From: Chryseobacterium sp. OSA05B
GTDB taxonomy: Bacteria; Bacteroidota; Bacteroidia; Flavobacteriales; Weeksellaceae
Assembly: GCF_019970065.1 (NCBI RefSeq)
Contig: NZ_JAHXYH010000002.1
Coordinates: forward strand, 186,001-250,000
Length of the DNA: 64,000 nt
Direction: 5' to 3'
In this document: one piece after another, positions 33,834-43,335 of the stretch
How the letters are laid out: each line of letters starts with the position of its first letter
Position numbering within the stretch: position 1 is the first letter of the stretch
Made by a program: the position numbers and the translations under genes
Notes under the pieces: model-generated
What the model saw: only the letters and a program-made list of their open reading frames with translations
Databases searched by the model: none
Told to the model about the DNA's origin: nothing

Positions 33834-35687
33834 ATGTGCGGAATTGTAGGATATACAGGATTTCAGGACGCGTATGACATTGTGATCAACGGTCTTAGAA
33901 GATTAGAATACAGAGGATATGACAGTGCAGGAATTGTTTTGGAAGGTTCAAATAATACATTTGAAGTTGAAAAAACAAAGGGTAAAGTAGATGACTTGGT
34001 CAATATTTCGGCGCAGTTAAAAGGTACAGCTAAAATAGGAATGGGACATACCCGTTGGGCAACTCACGGAGTTCCTAGTGACAGAAATTCACACCCGCAT
34101 TTGTCAAATAGCGGAAAAATAGCTCTTGTACATAATGGTATTATAGAAAATTATGATACTATTAAAACAATGCTTACTGACAAAGGATTTACTTTTAAGT
34201 CTGAAACAGATACGGAAGTTCTGGTTAATCTTATCCAGTATTTCATGGATTTGAATTCAGAAACAGACTTCCCGACAGCGGTAAGATATGCTTTGAATGA
34301 AGTATACGGAGCTTACGCTATCACAGTCCTTCACGAAGATTATCCTGGAGTTTTGGTGGTAGCAAGATTAGGTTCTCCGCTAGCCATTGGACTGGGTGAT
34401 AAAGAGTACTTTATTGCATCCGATGCCTCTCCTTTCGTGGAATTTACTAAAGAAGCTATTTACCTTGAAGAAGGCCATATGGCTACTATTTCATTGGAAA
34501 ATGGGGTAGATATCAGAACAATTAATGATAACTCTAAAATTGAGCCTGAGATTCAGGAGCTTAAATTAAGCTTAGAGCAGATAGAAAAAGGTGGTTATGA
34601 GCATTTTATGCTTAAAGAGATTTTTGAACAGCCTAAATCCATACACGACACGATGAGAGGGAGACTTCTTGTAGACGAAGGGATTATCAAAATGGCTGGG
34701 ATATGGGATCATTTGGAGAGATTCAAAAATGCCAACAGAATTATCATTATCGCTTGTGGAACTTCATGGCATGCCGGTCTTATCGGCGAATATCTTATTG
34801 AAGAATATGCAAGGATTCCTGTAGAGGTGGAATATGCATCTGAATTCAGATACAGAAACCCGATCATCACAGATAAAGACGTTGTTATCGCCATCTCCCA
34901 ATCCGGAGAAACTGCAGATACAATGGCTGCATTGAAATTAGCCAAAGAAAAAGGAGCATTTATATATGGTATCTGTAATGTCGTGGATTCTTCCATTGCA
35001 AGAATTACAGATGCAGGTTCATATACTCACGCAGGTCCTGAGATCGGTGTGGCTTCTACAAAAGCATTCACGGCACAGCTTACGATCCTTACCCTGATTG
35101 CATTTAAACTAGGAAAACATAACGGTAACTTGGGAAATGCAGAATTCATGAGCTTAATTGCTGAACTGGACGCTATTCCGAAGAAGATCGAAGAAGTTTT
35201 AAGTACAACGCACGAGCTTACTCAAAATATAGCTAAAGACTTCATCGGTGCTACAAACTTCCTTTATCTGGGAAGAGGATACAACTATCCTGCAGCGTTG
35301 GAAGGTGCTCTTAAACTAAAGGAAATCTCTTATATTCACGCAGAAGGATATCCGGCAGCAGAGATGAAGCACGGACCTATTGCCCTTATTGATGAGAACA
35401 TGCCAATCGTTATTATTGCTCCTAAAAAAGGACACTATGATAAGATTGTAAGTAATGTTCAGGAAATTAAGGCGAGAAAAGGAAAAGTCATTGCGGTAGT
35501 CAATAAAGGAGACAAACAGGTAAGTGCAATGGCAGATTATGTGATTGAAATTCCTGAGACGTCTGAATGTTTTTCACCAATCGTTGCATCAGTGCCTTTA
35601 CAGCTATTAGCCTACTACATTGCAGTATACCGAGGAGCCAATGTAGATCAGCCAAGAAACCTGGCAAAATCAGTAACCGTGGAATAA
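33834..35687 (+). CDS. glmS: Glutamine-fructose-6-phosphate aminotransferase (isomerizing)
   Basis: GlmS makes glucosamine-6-phosphate from fructose-6-phosphate and glutamine, the start of peptidoglycan and LPS amino-sugar synthesis. The 617-residue protein has Cys2 (MCGIVGYTG) as glutaminase nucleophile, GHTRWATHG, two SIS domains with ISQSGETADTMAAL and the C-terminal KEISYIHAEGYPAAEMKHGPIALID, ending in NLAKSVTVE as usual. Length is normal. It is the last gene of its operon; 108 bases separate it from gldK. Confidence 0.97.
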   Translation: MCGIVGYTGFQDAYDIVINGLRRLEYRGYDSAGIVLEGSNNTFEVEKTKGKVDDLVNISAQLKGTAKIGMGHTRWATHGVPSDRNSHPHLSNSGKIALVHNGIIENYDTIKTMLTDKGFTFKSETDTEVLVNLIQYFMDLNSETDFPTAVRYALNEVYGAYAITVLHEDYPGVLVVARLGSPLAIGLGDKEYFIASDASPFVEFTKEAIYLEEGHMATISLENGVDIRTINDNSKIEPEIQELKLSLEQIEKGGYEHFMLKEIFEQPKSIHDTMRGRLLVDEGIIKMAGIWDHLERFKNANRIIIIACGTSWHAGLIGEYLIEEYARIPVEVEYASEFRYRNPIITDKDVVIAISQSGETADTMAALKLAKEKGAFIYGICNVVDSSIARITDAGSYTHAGPEIGVASTKAFTAQLTILTLIAFKLGKHNGNLGNAEFMSLIAELDAIPKKIEEVLSTTHELTQNIAKDFIGATNFLYLGRGYNYPAALEGALKLKEISYIHAEGYPAAEMKHGPIALIDENMPIVIIAPKKGHYDKIVSNVQEIKARKGKVIAVVNKGDKQVSAMADYVIEIPETSECFSPIVASVPLQLLAYYIAVYRGANVDQPRNLAKSVTVE

Positions 35688-35795
35688 AAACTAGTTGTAA
35701 ATAAAATAAATTTAGATTTCTTCCGTTATTTCAAAAAAAATCTTAAAAGTTTCTTAAAAAAATTATATATTTACGGCTTAATTATAAAAATTAAC

Positions 35796-37217
35796 ATGAA
35801 AAGGATATTTCTTTTATTATTGTCTGCGTCGGTAGCATCAGTATCTTGTTCAGGTGGTGGCAGTTCTTCTGTAGGGAAGCCTGGAACGAAAGGAGAATTG
35901 ATACCAAGAGAAAAAACGAAATCATTTGTTGCGGAAAGACCATTTGGAATGGTCGCTATTCCAGCAGGTTCATTTGTTGCCGGTCTTGCAGATCAGGACC
36001 CAACAAACACACCTGAAAAAGCATCATTGAAAACTGTTACAGTCTCTTCTTTCTTTATGGATGAAGCGGAAACTACCAATGCAGAATACAGGGTATTTAT
36101 CAATTATGTAAGAGATTCCATTGCGAGAACTCTATTAGCCGAAGCTGCTGGGGAAGGCGGTGAAGAAGGTGGACGTAGAGGAGCAAGTATAGGAGACTAT
36201 GCATACCTTGCTAAAAAAGAAGAAAATTTAACACCTTATCAAGAATATTTAGAAGGCCAGGGAGGTAGAGAAGACGGAGGTTATGATGCTACCAAAAAAT
36301 TAGACTGGAAAATCCCATTACACTGGAGCACTGGAAAGTATCCTGATGTAGAATATGCGGAAGTTTTAGAGTCTATGTATCTGCCTGCTTCTTCCAGAAT
36401 TGGAAACGAAAGGATTTTAGACGTTAGTAAACTAAAATACAACTATCAGTGGGGAGATATGGATGCCGCACTTGCTGACAACGAAAGAGGAGCTAACTAC
36501 CTTAAGAGTTCGAGCATTGCCATCTATCCTGATACTACGGTATGGGTAAATGATTTCCACTTCACTTACAACGAGCCGTTGTTCGAACAGTATTTCTGGC
36601 ACAAAGCTTACAAAGATTATCCTGTAGTAGGGGTAACCTGGGATCAGGCTAGAGCTTACTGTTATTTCAGATCTAAACTGAAAACTGACTACAACGAAAG
36701 CTTAAAAAGAAGAAAACAAAGACCATTGCAGTTCCGTCTTCCTACAGAGATTGAGTGGGAATACGCTGCAAAAGGTGGAATGCAAAATGCTACTTACCCA
36801 TGGGGTGGTCCATATTTAATGGATGACAGAGGTTGCTACTTGGCTAACTTCAAACCGAAGAGAGGTAACTACATGGAAGACGAGAAAAAAGGTACTTATA
36901 CATATACAGCTCCAGTAAAGAAATTTAAGAAAAATGGATTTGGGTTATTTGATATGGCTGGAAACGTTTCTGAATGGACATCATCTGCGTATAACAACTC
37001 TTCTTACGGGTTCTCATCTACTTTAAATCCTTCTACGAAAGATACAAAGGATACGAAGAGATCAGTAAGAGGTGGATCTTGGAAAGATATAGGATATGCC
37101 CTGATGACAGGTGCTAGAGATTGGGAAAGAAAAGATTCCGCAAGAAGCTATATCGGATTCAGAACTGTACAGGATATTCCTGAAGCAGCTGTTAAGCCAA
37201 GAAGAGTTAACAGATAA
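35796..37217 (+). CDS. gldK: T9SS ring component GldK (SUMF1-type lipoprotein)
   Basis: GldK/PorK is an outer-membrane lipoprotein that forms, with GldN, the periplasmic ring of the type IX secretion system. The 473-residue protein starts with a lipoprotein signal (ASVASVSCSGGG) and has a formylglycine-generating-enzyme-like (SUMF1) fold, seen in FGMVAIPAGSFVAGLADQD, VTWDQARAYCYFRSKL, RLPTEIEWEYAAKGGM, and GLFDMAGNVSEWTSSA through VRGGSWKD. It is first in the order gldK-gldL-gldM-gldN, which identifies it among SUMF1 proteins. Confidence 0.95.
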   Translation: MKRIFLLLLSASVASVSCSGGGSSSVGKPGTKGELIPREKTKSFVAERPFGMVAIPAGSFVAGLADQDPTNTPEKASLKTVTVSSFFMDEAETTNAEYRVFINYVRDSIARTLLAEAAGEGGEEGGRRGASIGDYAYLAKKEENLTPYQEYLEGQGGREDGGYDATKKLDWKIPLHWSTGKYPDVEYAEVLESMYLPASSRIGNERILDVSKLKYNYQWGDMDAALADNERGANYLKSSSIAIYPDTTVWVNDFHFTYNEPLFEQYFWHKAYKDYPVVGVTWDQARAYCYFRSKLKTDYNESLKRRKQRPLQFRLPTEIEWEYAAKGGMQNATYPWGGPYLMDDRGCYLANFKPKRGNYMEDEKKGTYTYTAPVKKFKKNGFGLFDMAGNVSEWTSSAYNNSSYGFSSTLNPSTKDTKDTKRSVRGGSWKDIGYALMTGARDWERKDSARSYIGFRTVQDIPEAAVKPRRVNR

Positions 37218-37278
37218 TTTAACCGGACAACTATTTTTCAATAACAATTTTATTTAACATTAAAAAAACTAACTTAAT

Positions 37279-37971
37279 ATGTTTAAGACTAAAGATGCTT
37301 GGATGAATTTCTTTTATTCATTCGGTGCTGCAATTGTAATTCTTGGAGCTTGGCTTAAAATTACTCACATTACCTTGGGACCAATTAATGGTAATATCGC
37401 TCTTACTGTGGGACTTATTACGGAGGCTATTATCTTTATCATTTTCGCATTCGACCCTCCAAAATCAGAAGAATCTTATGCATGGGAAAATGTTTATCCT
37501 GAATTATTAGATAAGCATGCTAACCCAAATCCTTTACATTCTAATGTATCATCTAAAAATAATGCTCAGCATTTTGCAGAATTAGAAAATTCTCTTTCAA
37601 ACAAGTTAGACAAAATGCTTCAGGATGCAAAACTGGATGTTCAGTTGTTCGACAGACTGAGAACAGGTATTGACAAGTTCTCTAACTCTGTAGACCAGAT
37701 CAACCAGACTGTTGACGTATCTGCTTCTACTCATAAATATAATGATCAGCTTAACAAAGCAGCTCAGCATATGGAAAGTATGAATGCTTTATACGTAATG
37801 CAGCTTGAAAGCGGTAAGAGACAATCTGAATTTGCTAACAAATATGTAGCTGATATGCAGAAATCTGCAGAGCAGTCTGAAAAATTCAATCAAGAGTTAC
37901 AAGGTTTAACAACTAATCTTAACAGCTTAAATAGAGTTTATGGTGGTATGCTTACTGCTATGAAGTCTTAA
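37279..37971 (+). CDS. gldL: T9SS inner-membrane motor protein GldL
   Basis: GldL and GldM form the proton-driven motor of the type IX secretion system in the inner membrane. The 230-residue protein has two N-terminal membrane segments (FFYSFGAAIVILGAWLKI and NGNIALTVGLITEAIIFIIFAF) separated by a short loop, then a long cytoplasmic helical region with coiled-coil character (KLDKMLQDAKLDVQLFDRLR and following). The segment lengths and the N-terminal motif fit GldL. It stands between gldK and gldM. Confidence 0.95.
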   Translation: MFKTKDAWMNFFYSFGAAIVILGAWLKITHITLGPINGNIALTVGLITEAIIFIIFAFDPPKSEESYAWENVYPELLDKHANPNPLHSNVSSKNNAQHFAELENSLSNKLDKMLQDAKLDVQLFDRLRTGIDKFSNSVDQINQTVDVSASTHKYNDQLNKAAQHMESMNALYVMQLESGKRQSEFANKYVADMQKSAEQSEKFNQELQGLTTNLNSLNRVYGGMLTAMKS

Positions 37972-38024
37972 TTCCTAACCATTTCTGAAATTTAACTACT
38001 TAATCAAAAACAAAAGAAAAGAGA

Positions 38025-39617
38025 ATGGCACAAGGAAAACAGACCCCTCGTCAGAAGATGATCAACCTAATGTATTTGGTGTTCATCGCGATGATGGCCC
38101 TAAATATTGATGCAGAGATCATCAGATCATATTATGACTCTACCAGAGCATTGAATGAAACAAGGACTTTAACAGAAAATAAAAACGAGAAAATATTCGA
38201 AAAAACGCTTGAGGCTAAAGCGATGCAGGTACCAGATACTTATGCACAGCCTTGGGGACAGTATAAAGTTTTGAAAGGTAAAATTGATGTTTTGGTGGCT
38301 TCGGCACAAGGGATCAAAGATGCTTTAAAAAAGACTTCGGATTTTCATGATAAAGATCCAAAAACAGGAAAAGATATTGATGTAAGCGAAAATTTTGCTG
38401 CGCTGAATAATAATGAAGCGACTACAGAATATTTCTTTAAAGAAGGAGAAGAGAATACGCCTTCAAAAGGAGCTTTAGATTTAAAAGCGAAAATTGACGA
38501 CGTAAGAAATTATATCAATGCAACTTTTGGAAACAACCCTCAGCTGAAAGACTTAGTAGACAGAGCTAACAAATCTTTGATCGCTGAATATCCAAAAGGA
38601 AAATCTCCGAATGACAAGACCTGGTTTCAGAATAAATTCTATCACCAGCCGTTGATCGCTGCAATCTCTAATCTGGAGATCATCCAGAATGATGCGAGAA
38701 ACGTACAGTCTGATGCATTGGCATTATTGCTTCAGGAGAAAGTGGATGCAAGTATCAAATTCTCAAGTTACGAGCCTATCGTTTCTGGTCCGGTGGATAT
38801 CCAGGCAGGAAAACAGGCTGAAGTAAAAGTAATGTTAGGTACTTATTCTACAAGTAACAAGATTGCGATCTCAGGGGTAAGCAGAGTAGAGAACGGAAAA
38901 GGTATTACATCTATTTCTGGTTCTGGTATTGGAGAGCACAAACTGGGAGGAACAATTACTTTAACGGATGCTTCAGGAAAACCTCAAAGTTTCCCATGGA
39001 CGCACACGTATAACGTAATCGCAGGACCAAGAGAAGTAAAACTTGAAAAAGGATTATTGCTTTCAGCAGATAAAATGAATGTAATGTATAGAGGACTTGA
39101 GAACCCTGTTTCAGGATCAATCTTAGGAGCCGACAATTCAAGACTTTCACTATCTGCTCCGGGTGCATCTGTGAAAAATACAGGCCCAGGAAAATGGAGT
39201 GTGAAACCTAGCTCAGGTAATATAGTTAAACTGACGTTATCAGGAATAGATCCTTACGGAAAATCTGTATCACAGGTATTTGAGTATAGAATTAAGAATG
39301 TTCCGCCGCCACAAGGCCAGATGAGAGGCCAGAGTATGGTATCTATGCCGGCTACTTCTATCCAGAATCAGTCTGTACAGGCAGCAATTCCTGACTTCGA
39401 CTTCCCGGTTTCATTTACTGTAACTCAGTTTATGGTTAGAGTACCAGGTAGAGCGGCACTGTTAGTTCACGGAAATTCACTGAGTGATGCCGCTGGATTG
39501 GTTAAGAATCTTAGATCAGGAGATGTAGTTTCGATCTTCGATATTAAAGCAACTGCTCAAGGATTGGAAGGACAACAGATTAAAAACATTACTCCTATAA
39601 TCATTAATATTCCATAG
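38025..39617 (+). CDS. gldM: T9SS motor protein GldM
   Basis: GldM crosses the inner membrane once and reaches through the periplasm to the GldK/GldN ring. The 530-residue protein begins with the family start MAQGKQTPRQKMINLMYLVF and one membrane helix (MINLMYLVFIAMMALNI), followed by periplasmic domains with the stretch LKAKIDDVRNYI and several beta-rich D-domains ending in IINIP. Length is normal for the family. It lies 53 bases after gldL. Confidence 0.95.
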   Translation: MAQGKQTPRQKMINLMYLVFIAMMALNIDAEIIRSYYDSTRALNETRTLTENKNEKIFEKTLEAKAMQVPDTYAQPWGQYKVLKGKIDVLVASAQGIKDALKKTSDFHDKDPKTGKDIDVSENFAALNNNEATTEYFFKEGEENTPSKGALDLKAKIDDVRNYINATFGNNPQLKDLVDRANKSLIAEYPKGKSPNDKTWFQNKFYHQPLIAAISNLEIIQNDARNVQSDALALLLQEKVDASIKFSSYEPIVSGPVDIQAGKQAEVKVMLGTYSTSNKIAISGVSRVENGKGITSISGSGIGEHKLGGTITLTDASGKPQSFPWTHTYNVIAGPREVKLEKGLLLSADKMNVMYRGLENPVSGSILGADNSRLSLSAPGASVKNTGPGKWSVKPSSGNIVKLTLSGIDPYGKSVSQVFEYRIKNVPPPQGQMRGQSMVSMPATSIQNQSVQAAIPDFDFPVSFTVTQFMVRVPGRAALLVHGNSLSDAAGLVKNLRSGDVVSIFDIKATAQGLEGQQIKNITPIIINIP

Positions 39618-39637
39618 GACTAAAATTGTAATTTATT

Positions 39638-40576
39638 ATGAAAAAATATATTAGCACCCTTTTAGTATTAGTTTCGGGATTCGCTTTATCCCAGACTATT
39701 CTGAACGCAGCTTCTCCGGAAGAGTTCAGACAGATGAGAGAGGAAAACAAACAAAAAGTTGGTGATACTATTATTGATAAAACAGTAAAGCCTCTTGAAT
39801 ATGGTTTTGTAGAAGATAAAGATATCTTTAAGAGTATGTTTGTTTGGGAGATCATTGATATGAATGATAAGATCAACCAGCCTTTCTACTATGACAATCC
39901 GGATGGACTTTTGGCTACACCTACAAGATCTCTGTACCAGTTATTATTGGATGCAGCGTTAAGCGGAAAGATCGAGCAGGTTTATGATGACGAGAACTTT
40001 ACGGTGAAATTGACGCCGGAAGGTATTCAGAAGAGATTGGAAAAAGTAATCATCAATGATGCTGCTATTGATATCCTAAACTCCGGAAGACAATTAACGG
40101 ATCAGGAGAAAAAAGAATATACCGACGTTTTCAAGACGACTACTGATAAAGTAAAAGTTCTTAAAATCATGGGTATGTGGTTTATCGATAAGAGAGACGG
40201 ACAGATGAAATACAGACCTCTTGGTATTGCAGCAATGGGTCCTGATCCAGCTGTACAGGGAGTTATTGGACCAGATGGTAAGCCGATTGCAAGTAATGAC
40301 GAGCTTATCGACCTATTCTGGATCTTCTATCCGAATGCAAGAGACGTGTTGGCTAACAACTTTGTATACAACAGAAAAAATTCTTCTGCTGACCTGTCTT
40401 TCGATGATATCATCAATGCAAGAAGATTCTCTTCAGTTATTTACAAATCATCAAGCGGTTTAGGTGATGGCTCCATCAAGGACTATATTCCTAAAGATGC
40501 TGACGAACAGCTAGCTGAAAGCGAAAGAATCAAAAATCAGATCCTTAGTATGGAAAATGATATGTGGAATTACTAA
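39638..40576 (+). CDS. gldN: T9SS ring component GldN
   Basis: GldN/PorN forms the periplasmic ring of the type IX secretion system with GldK. The 312-residue protein has a Sec signal peptide (MKKYISTLLVLVSGFALSQ) and family segments DKDIFKSMFVWEIIDMNDK, IKIMGMWFIDKRDGQMKYRPLGIAA and EEL-type core VFYP-like DLFWIFYPNARDVLANN. It is the last gene of the cluster and is closed by a terminator at 40598. Confidence 0.95.
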   Translation: MKKYISTLLVLVSGFALSQTILNAASPEEFRQMREENKQKVGDTIIDKTVKPLEYGFVEDKDIFKSMFVWEIIDMNDKINQPFYYDNPDGLLATPTRSLYQLLLDAALSGKIEQVYDDENFTVKLTPEGIQKRLEKVIINDAAIDILNSGRQLTDQEKKEYTDVFKTTTDKVKVLKIMGMWFIDKRDGQMKYRPLGIAAMGPDPAVQGVIGPDGKPIASNDELIDLFWIFYPNARDVLANNFVYNRKNSSADLSFDDIINARRFSSVIYKSSSGLGDGSIKDYIPKDADEQLAESERIKNQILSMENDMWNY

Positions 40577-40597
40577 GATTTCACTTGATATTTATAG

Positions 40598-40629
40598 AAA
40601 ACCTGAGTACTTTTACTCAGGTTTTTTTT
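40598..40629 (+). terminator. Terminator of the gldKLMN cluster
   Basis: AAACCTGAGT pairs with ACTCAGGTTT and runs into eight T. The next ATG lies only 4 bases beyond. Confidence 0.9.
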
Positions 40630-40632
40630 ATT

Positions 40633-41682
40633 ATGAAACATATAGACTATATCATCGTTGGAGATGGATATGCGGGGTTGTTTTTCGCTCATCAGTTAAT
40701 GAAGCATAGCAAATCTTTTGTCCTCTTCTCGGAAGGCAGAAAAAGTGCTTCCCAGGTTTCTGCAGGAATTATTAATCCCGTGGTACTCAAAAAATTCACA
40801 ACTTTCTGGAAAGCACAGGAGCAAATTCATTTCCTTAAAAATACATTGAAAGAGATAGAATCCTATACCGGAAAAAATTATCTGATAGATTCACCTATCC
40901 ATAGAATTTTTCACGATGAGAATGAACAGAATCTTTGGGAAAAAAAATCTAAAAATGAAGAACTTTCCAGCTTTCTTGATGAAAAATTCGATCACTTAGA
41001 GGTAGTAAAAAACGACTTTAACACAGGAAAGGTCAATCAGTCTGCCAGATTAAAAGTTAATGGATTTTTCATGGATCTATTTGATTTTTTAGAAAAAAAA
41101 GCATTTCTCCTCAAAGAAAAATTCGATTATAAAAAGTTGGAACCTTCCGAAGGAATTTACAGGGACCTTCAGTTCAAAAATATCGTATTCTGTGAAGGAA
41201 TGGGTGTGAAAGAAAATCCTTTCTTTTCAGATATTGCAGTAGTTCCGAATAAGGGACATCATATCAAAGTGAAACTTTCGGAACCTATTCCTAAAGATAT
41301 CACTATTAAAAAGAAACATTTCCTGTTTCCTACAGATAACGGACTTCATTTCTATGGTGGAACCTATGACAGAGAGCAATTGCATCATCACATAGACGAA
41401 TCTGCTGTAGCACAGCTCGTGAACGGACTGTCTGAAATTTATCCCCATGATTTTGAAGTGGAAGAAGTGAATTTCGGTTTCAGACCCACTGTGAAAGACA
41501 GAAGGCCTATTATCGGAAGACACGAATCATTTAAAAATCTCTATGTATTCAATGGTCTTGGAGCCAGAGGAATTCTGAATGGCTGCTATTTTTCTCATAG
41601 TCTGTACCAATTTATCGAAGAAAATATTCCATTACATGAAGAAGTTTCAAGTGACAGATTTAGGCCAGAAGCCAGAAACTAA
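40633..41682 (+). CDS. FAD-dependent oxidoreductase (DAO family)
   Basis: The 349-residue protein starts with a Rossmann FAD site (YIIVGDGYAGLFFAHQL) and has the D-amino-acid-oxidase-family layout: SAGIINPVVL, the second FAD segment FKNIVFCEGMGV, and the C-terminal YVFNGLGARGILNGCYFS. The substrate cannot be told; a ThiO- or MnmC-like amine oxidase role is possible. I start at 40633 because the gldN terminator covers the upstream frame. The last residues (RFRPEARN) are encoded in a short repeat-like stretch with GCCAGAAGCCAGAA and GTCAGAAGCCA, which may have replaced the original C-terminus. Confidence 0.85.
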   Translation: MKHIDYIIVGDGYAGLFFAHQLMKHSKSFVLFSEGRKSASQVSAGIINPVVLKKFTTFWKAQEQIHFLKNTLKEIESYTGKNYLIDSPIHRIFHDENEQNLWEKKSKNEELSSFLDEKFDHLEVVKNDFNTGKVNQSARLKVNGFFMDLFDFLEKKAFLLKEKFDYKKLEPSEGIYRDLQFKNIVFCEGMGVKENPFFSDIAVVPNKGHHIKVKLSEPIPKDITIKKKHFLFPTDNGLHFYGGTYDREQLHHHIDESAVAQLVNGLSEIYPHDFEVEEVNFGFRPTVKDRRPIIGRHESFKNLYVFNGLGARGILNGCYFSHSLYQFIEENIPLHEEVSSDRFRPEARN

Positions 41683-41700
41683 AAGTCAGAAGCCAATAAA
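41660..41700. repeat. Short repeat-like stretch at the oxidoreductase stop
   Basis: GGCCAGAAGCCAGAAACTAAAAGTCAGAAGCCA contains three AGAAGCCA-type units (split here: GGCCAGAAGCCAGAA, then GTCAGAAGCCA). It looks like a small dispersed tandem repeat overlapping a gene end. Confidence 0.35.
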
Positions 41701-41710
41701 AATTACAACT

Positions 41711-41965
41711 ATGAATGAAAATACCCTTGGTATCATTGCCGGAGTTCTTACCTCCATTTCCATGATCCCCCAACTGATCAAGGTGATCAAAGAGAAGAAT
41801 GTGGACGATATTTCCCTGGTCATGCTGTTGGTCCTTATTTCAGGGCTTTCGCTTTGGGTATGGTATGGTTTTAAGAAAGACGAATTGCCTATTATTTTGT
41901 CAAATGCATTTGCTGTTTTGGTCAATATAAGCCTGCTGATATGTTATATGATCTATAAGAAGTAA
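41711..41965 (+). CDS. SemiSWEET-family sugar transporter
   Basis: This 84-residue protein has three membrane segments and the PQ-loop signature TSISMIPQLIKVI with VDDISLVMLLVL, the hallmark of the bacterial SemiSWEET family, which works as a dimer to move sugars down a gradient. Length is typical. I use the ATG at 41711 because a longer upstream frame overlaps the oxidoreductase gene. The gene ends at an exceptionally long hairpin. Confidence 0.9.
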   Translation: MNENTLGIIAGVLTSISMIPQLIKVIKEKNVDDISLVMLLVLISGLSLWVWYGFKKDELPIILSNAFAVLVNISLLICYMIYKK

Positions 41966-42000
41966 AAAAGGTGGCCGAGAAACTCTCGGCCACCTTTTTT
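41964..42000. terminator. Bidirectional terminator, 17-bp perfect stem
   Basis: AAAAAAGGTGGCCGAGA pairs fully with TCTCGGCCACCTTTTTT around AAC. It separates the SemiSWEET gene from the convergent META-domain gene. Confidence 0.95.
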
Positions 42001-42024
42001 GTATCGTAAAATTTTTAAATTTAA

Positions 42025-42459
42025 TTAAGGCTGAAGAACAAATTTAGCCAGTGGAGCCATTCTTGCCTTGTTTAAGGTCAGTGTGTTTCCATTCACAGAA
42101 TAATTATCCGCAGCAAGCAAAGCTTTTGTGTATAGCTGTTCCGTTTCAAGATCTTCACAGGCCATCATTGTAGACATTCCCTGGTTGAATTTGATTCTCA
42201 TCATTTCAGGCTTGATCTCGAAAGTTCCTCCGACACCATTACAGCCACCGTGACCTTCATATCTCATATCTTCTGTATTGAGCTTGAAATAAGGATTGTT
42301 TTTAGGATTTTTAAGGTGGATAGGTTGTCCGTTCAGTTCCGTAAGCTTCCATGTTTTTCCCATGATATCTGTTGACGTTTTCTGTGCCGGCGGAGTCTTA
42401 CATGCCGTAAGAAATGCCAGTAAAAATAGGGCAGATAGATAGTAATACAAATTTTTCAT
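42025..42459 (-). CDS. META-domain (HslJ-like) lipoprotein
   Basis: The 144-residue protein has a lipoprotein signal (LLAFLTAC, Cys20) and a META domain like HslJ: GKTWKLTELNGQPI, YEGHGGCNGVGGTFEI and TMMACEDLETEQLYTKAL. The conserved GGCNxxxG and MACxD motifs are clear. HslJ-like proteins sit in the outer membrane or periplasm and are linked to stress or antibiotic (novobiocin) tolerance. It may share a transcript with the gene at 42508. Confidence 0.9.
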   Translation of the reverse strand: MKNLYYYLSALFLLAFLTACKTPPAQKTSTDIMGKTWKLTELNGQPIHLKNPKNNPYFKLNTEDMRYEGHGGCNGVGGTFEIKPEMMRIKFNQGMSTMMACEDLETEQLYTKALLAADNYSVNGNTLTLNKARMAPLAKFVLQP

Positions 42460-42507
42460 AGTTTATTATTTTGTGTGAGTTTAGATGATGGATGTTGTGG
42501 CTTCAGA

Positions 42508-42900
42508 TTAATAGGAAGCCATCTTTGCAGATCCGGATCCTTTGGGATCACGCTTGGCATGAAAAAGAACCATATCTACATTTTTTTTCAGTAAAGTGAT
42601 ATTTCCTTTGATATCAGAATACTGATATTCTTCATTACTCGCAGTGTATTCGGGAAGAGCATCGCTTTTCTTAAGATCATACGTTTTGCCTTCCAGATGA
42701 ACGGTTGCTGTGCTTTTTGTGTGGTTGATAGTGACTTCAATTTTTTCCCCGTAACTGTCCGTGAAAACATCTTTAGAGATTTCATCCTTGTTTTCAGGTA
42801 CCGCCTCAGTAAGTGTTTCCGCTTCCTTGCCCGGATGCTTACACGCTGTTGAGGAAAGGACTGCCAGCCCCATAAGAACCGATGTGAATAATTTTTTCAT
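42508..42900 (-). CDS. Small lipoprotein of unknown function
   Basis: The 130-residue protein has a lipoprotein signal (LAVLSSTAC, Cys20), an acidic linker and a beta-rich domain (EKIEVTINHTKSTATVHLEGKTYDL and onward, split here in two parts). The pattern of short strands is similar to MliC-type lysozyme inhibitors, but the cysteine pair of MliC is missing, so that is only a possibility. It lies 48 bases upstream of the META-domain gene in the same direction. Confidence 0.65.
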   Translation of the reverse strand: MKKLFTSVLMGLAVLSSTACKHPGKEAETLTEAVPENKDEISKDVFTDSYGEKIEVTINHTKSTATVHLEGKTYDLKKSDALPEYTASNEEYQYSDIKGNITLLKKNVDMVLFHAKRDPKGSGSAKMASY

Positions 42901-43272
42901 AGTGATAAGTGATTTGAATAGGTGTCATGAATAGTGATATTAATACTATATAAATTTACGAATATTTTTAATAAATATATGTTAATTTTACATAAATTAA
43001 TCTGATATTTCTATCTGTTGAGCTTTACGCCTTCATTACAGTGTTCTTTTATAAACGATAAAAATAAGTCTGTTGAATAAAGATTTGCTAAGCTGATAAC
43101 CGTTGGAATGCTGGTTTAAACAGCCGGTGCTGAGAATAAAAAAGTACAGTTTTTTTCACGTTATTGGTGTTGTTTTAATTTGCTGCAAAAGTATTAAAAA
43201 TTCTATTATACTGATACACAGTAAAAAATGATTTAAATCATACGCGTGAGACTTTATTTTTTTGAGATGTAA

Positions 43273-43306
43273 TACAAAAAAGAGAACTGAAAAATTTCAG
43301 CTCTCT
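43273..43306 (-). terminator. Minus-strand terminator in the gene-poor stretch
   Basis: On the minus strand AGAGAGCTGAAA pairs with TTTCAGTTCTCT (one G-T pair) and runs into six T. No normal-size gene lies upstream of it on this strand. Confidence 0.8.
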
Positions 43307-43335
43307 GTAGGATCAAGTAATATCTTTATACAAGA

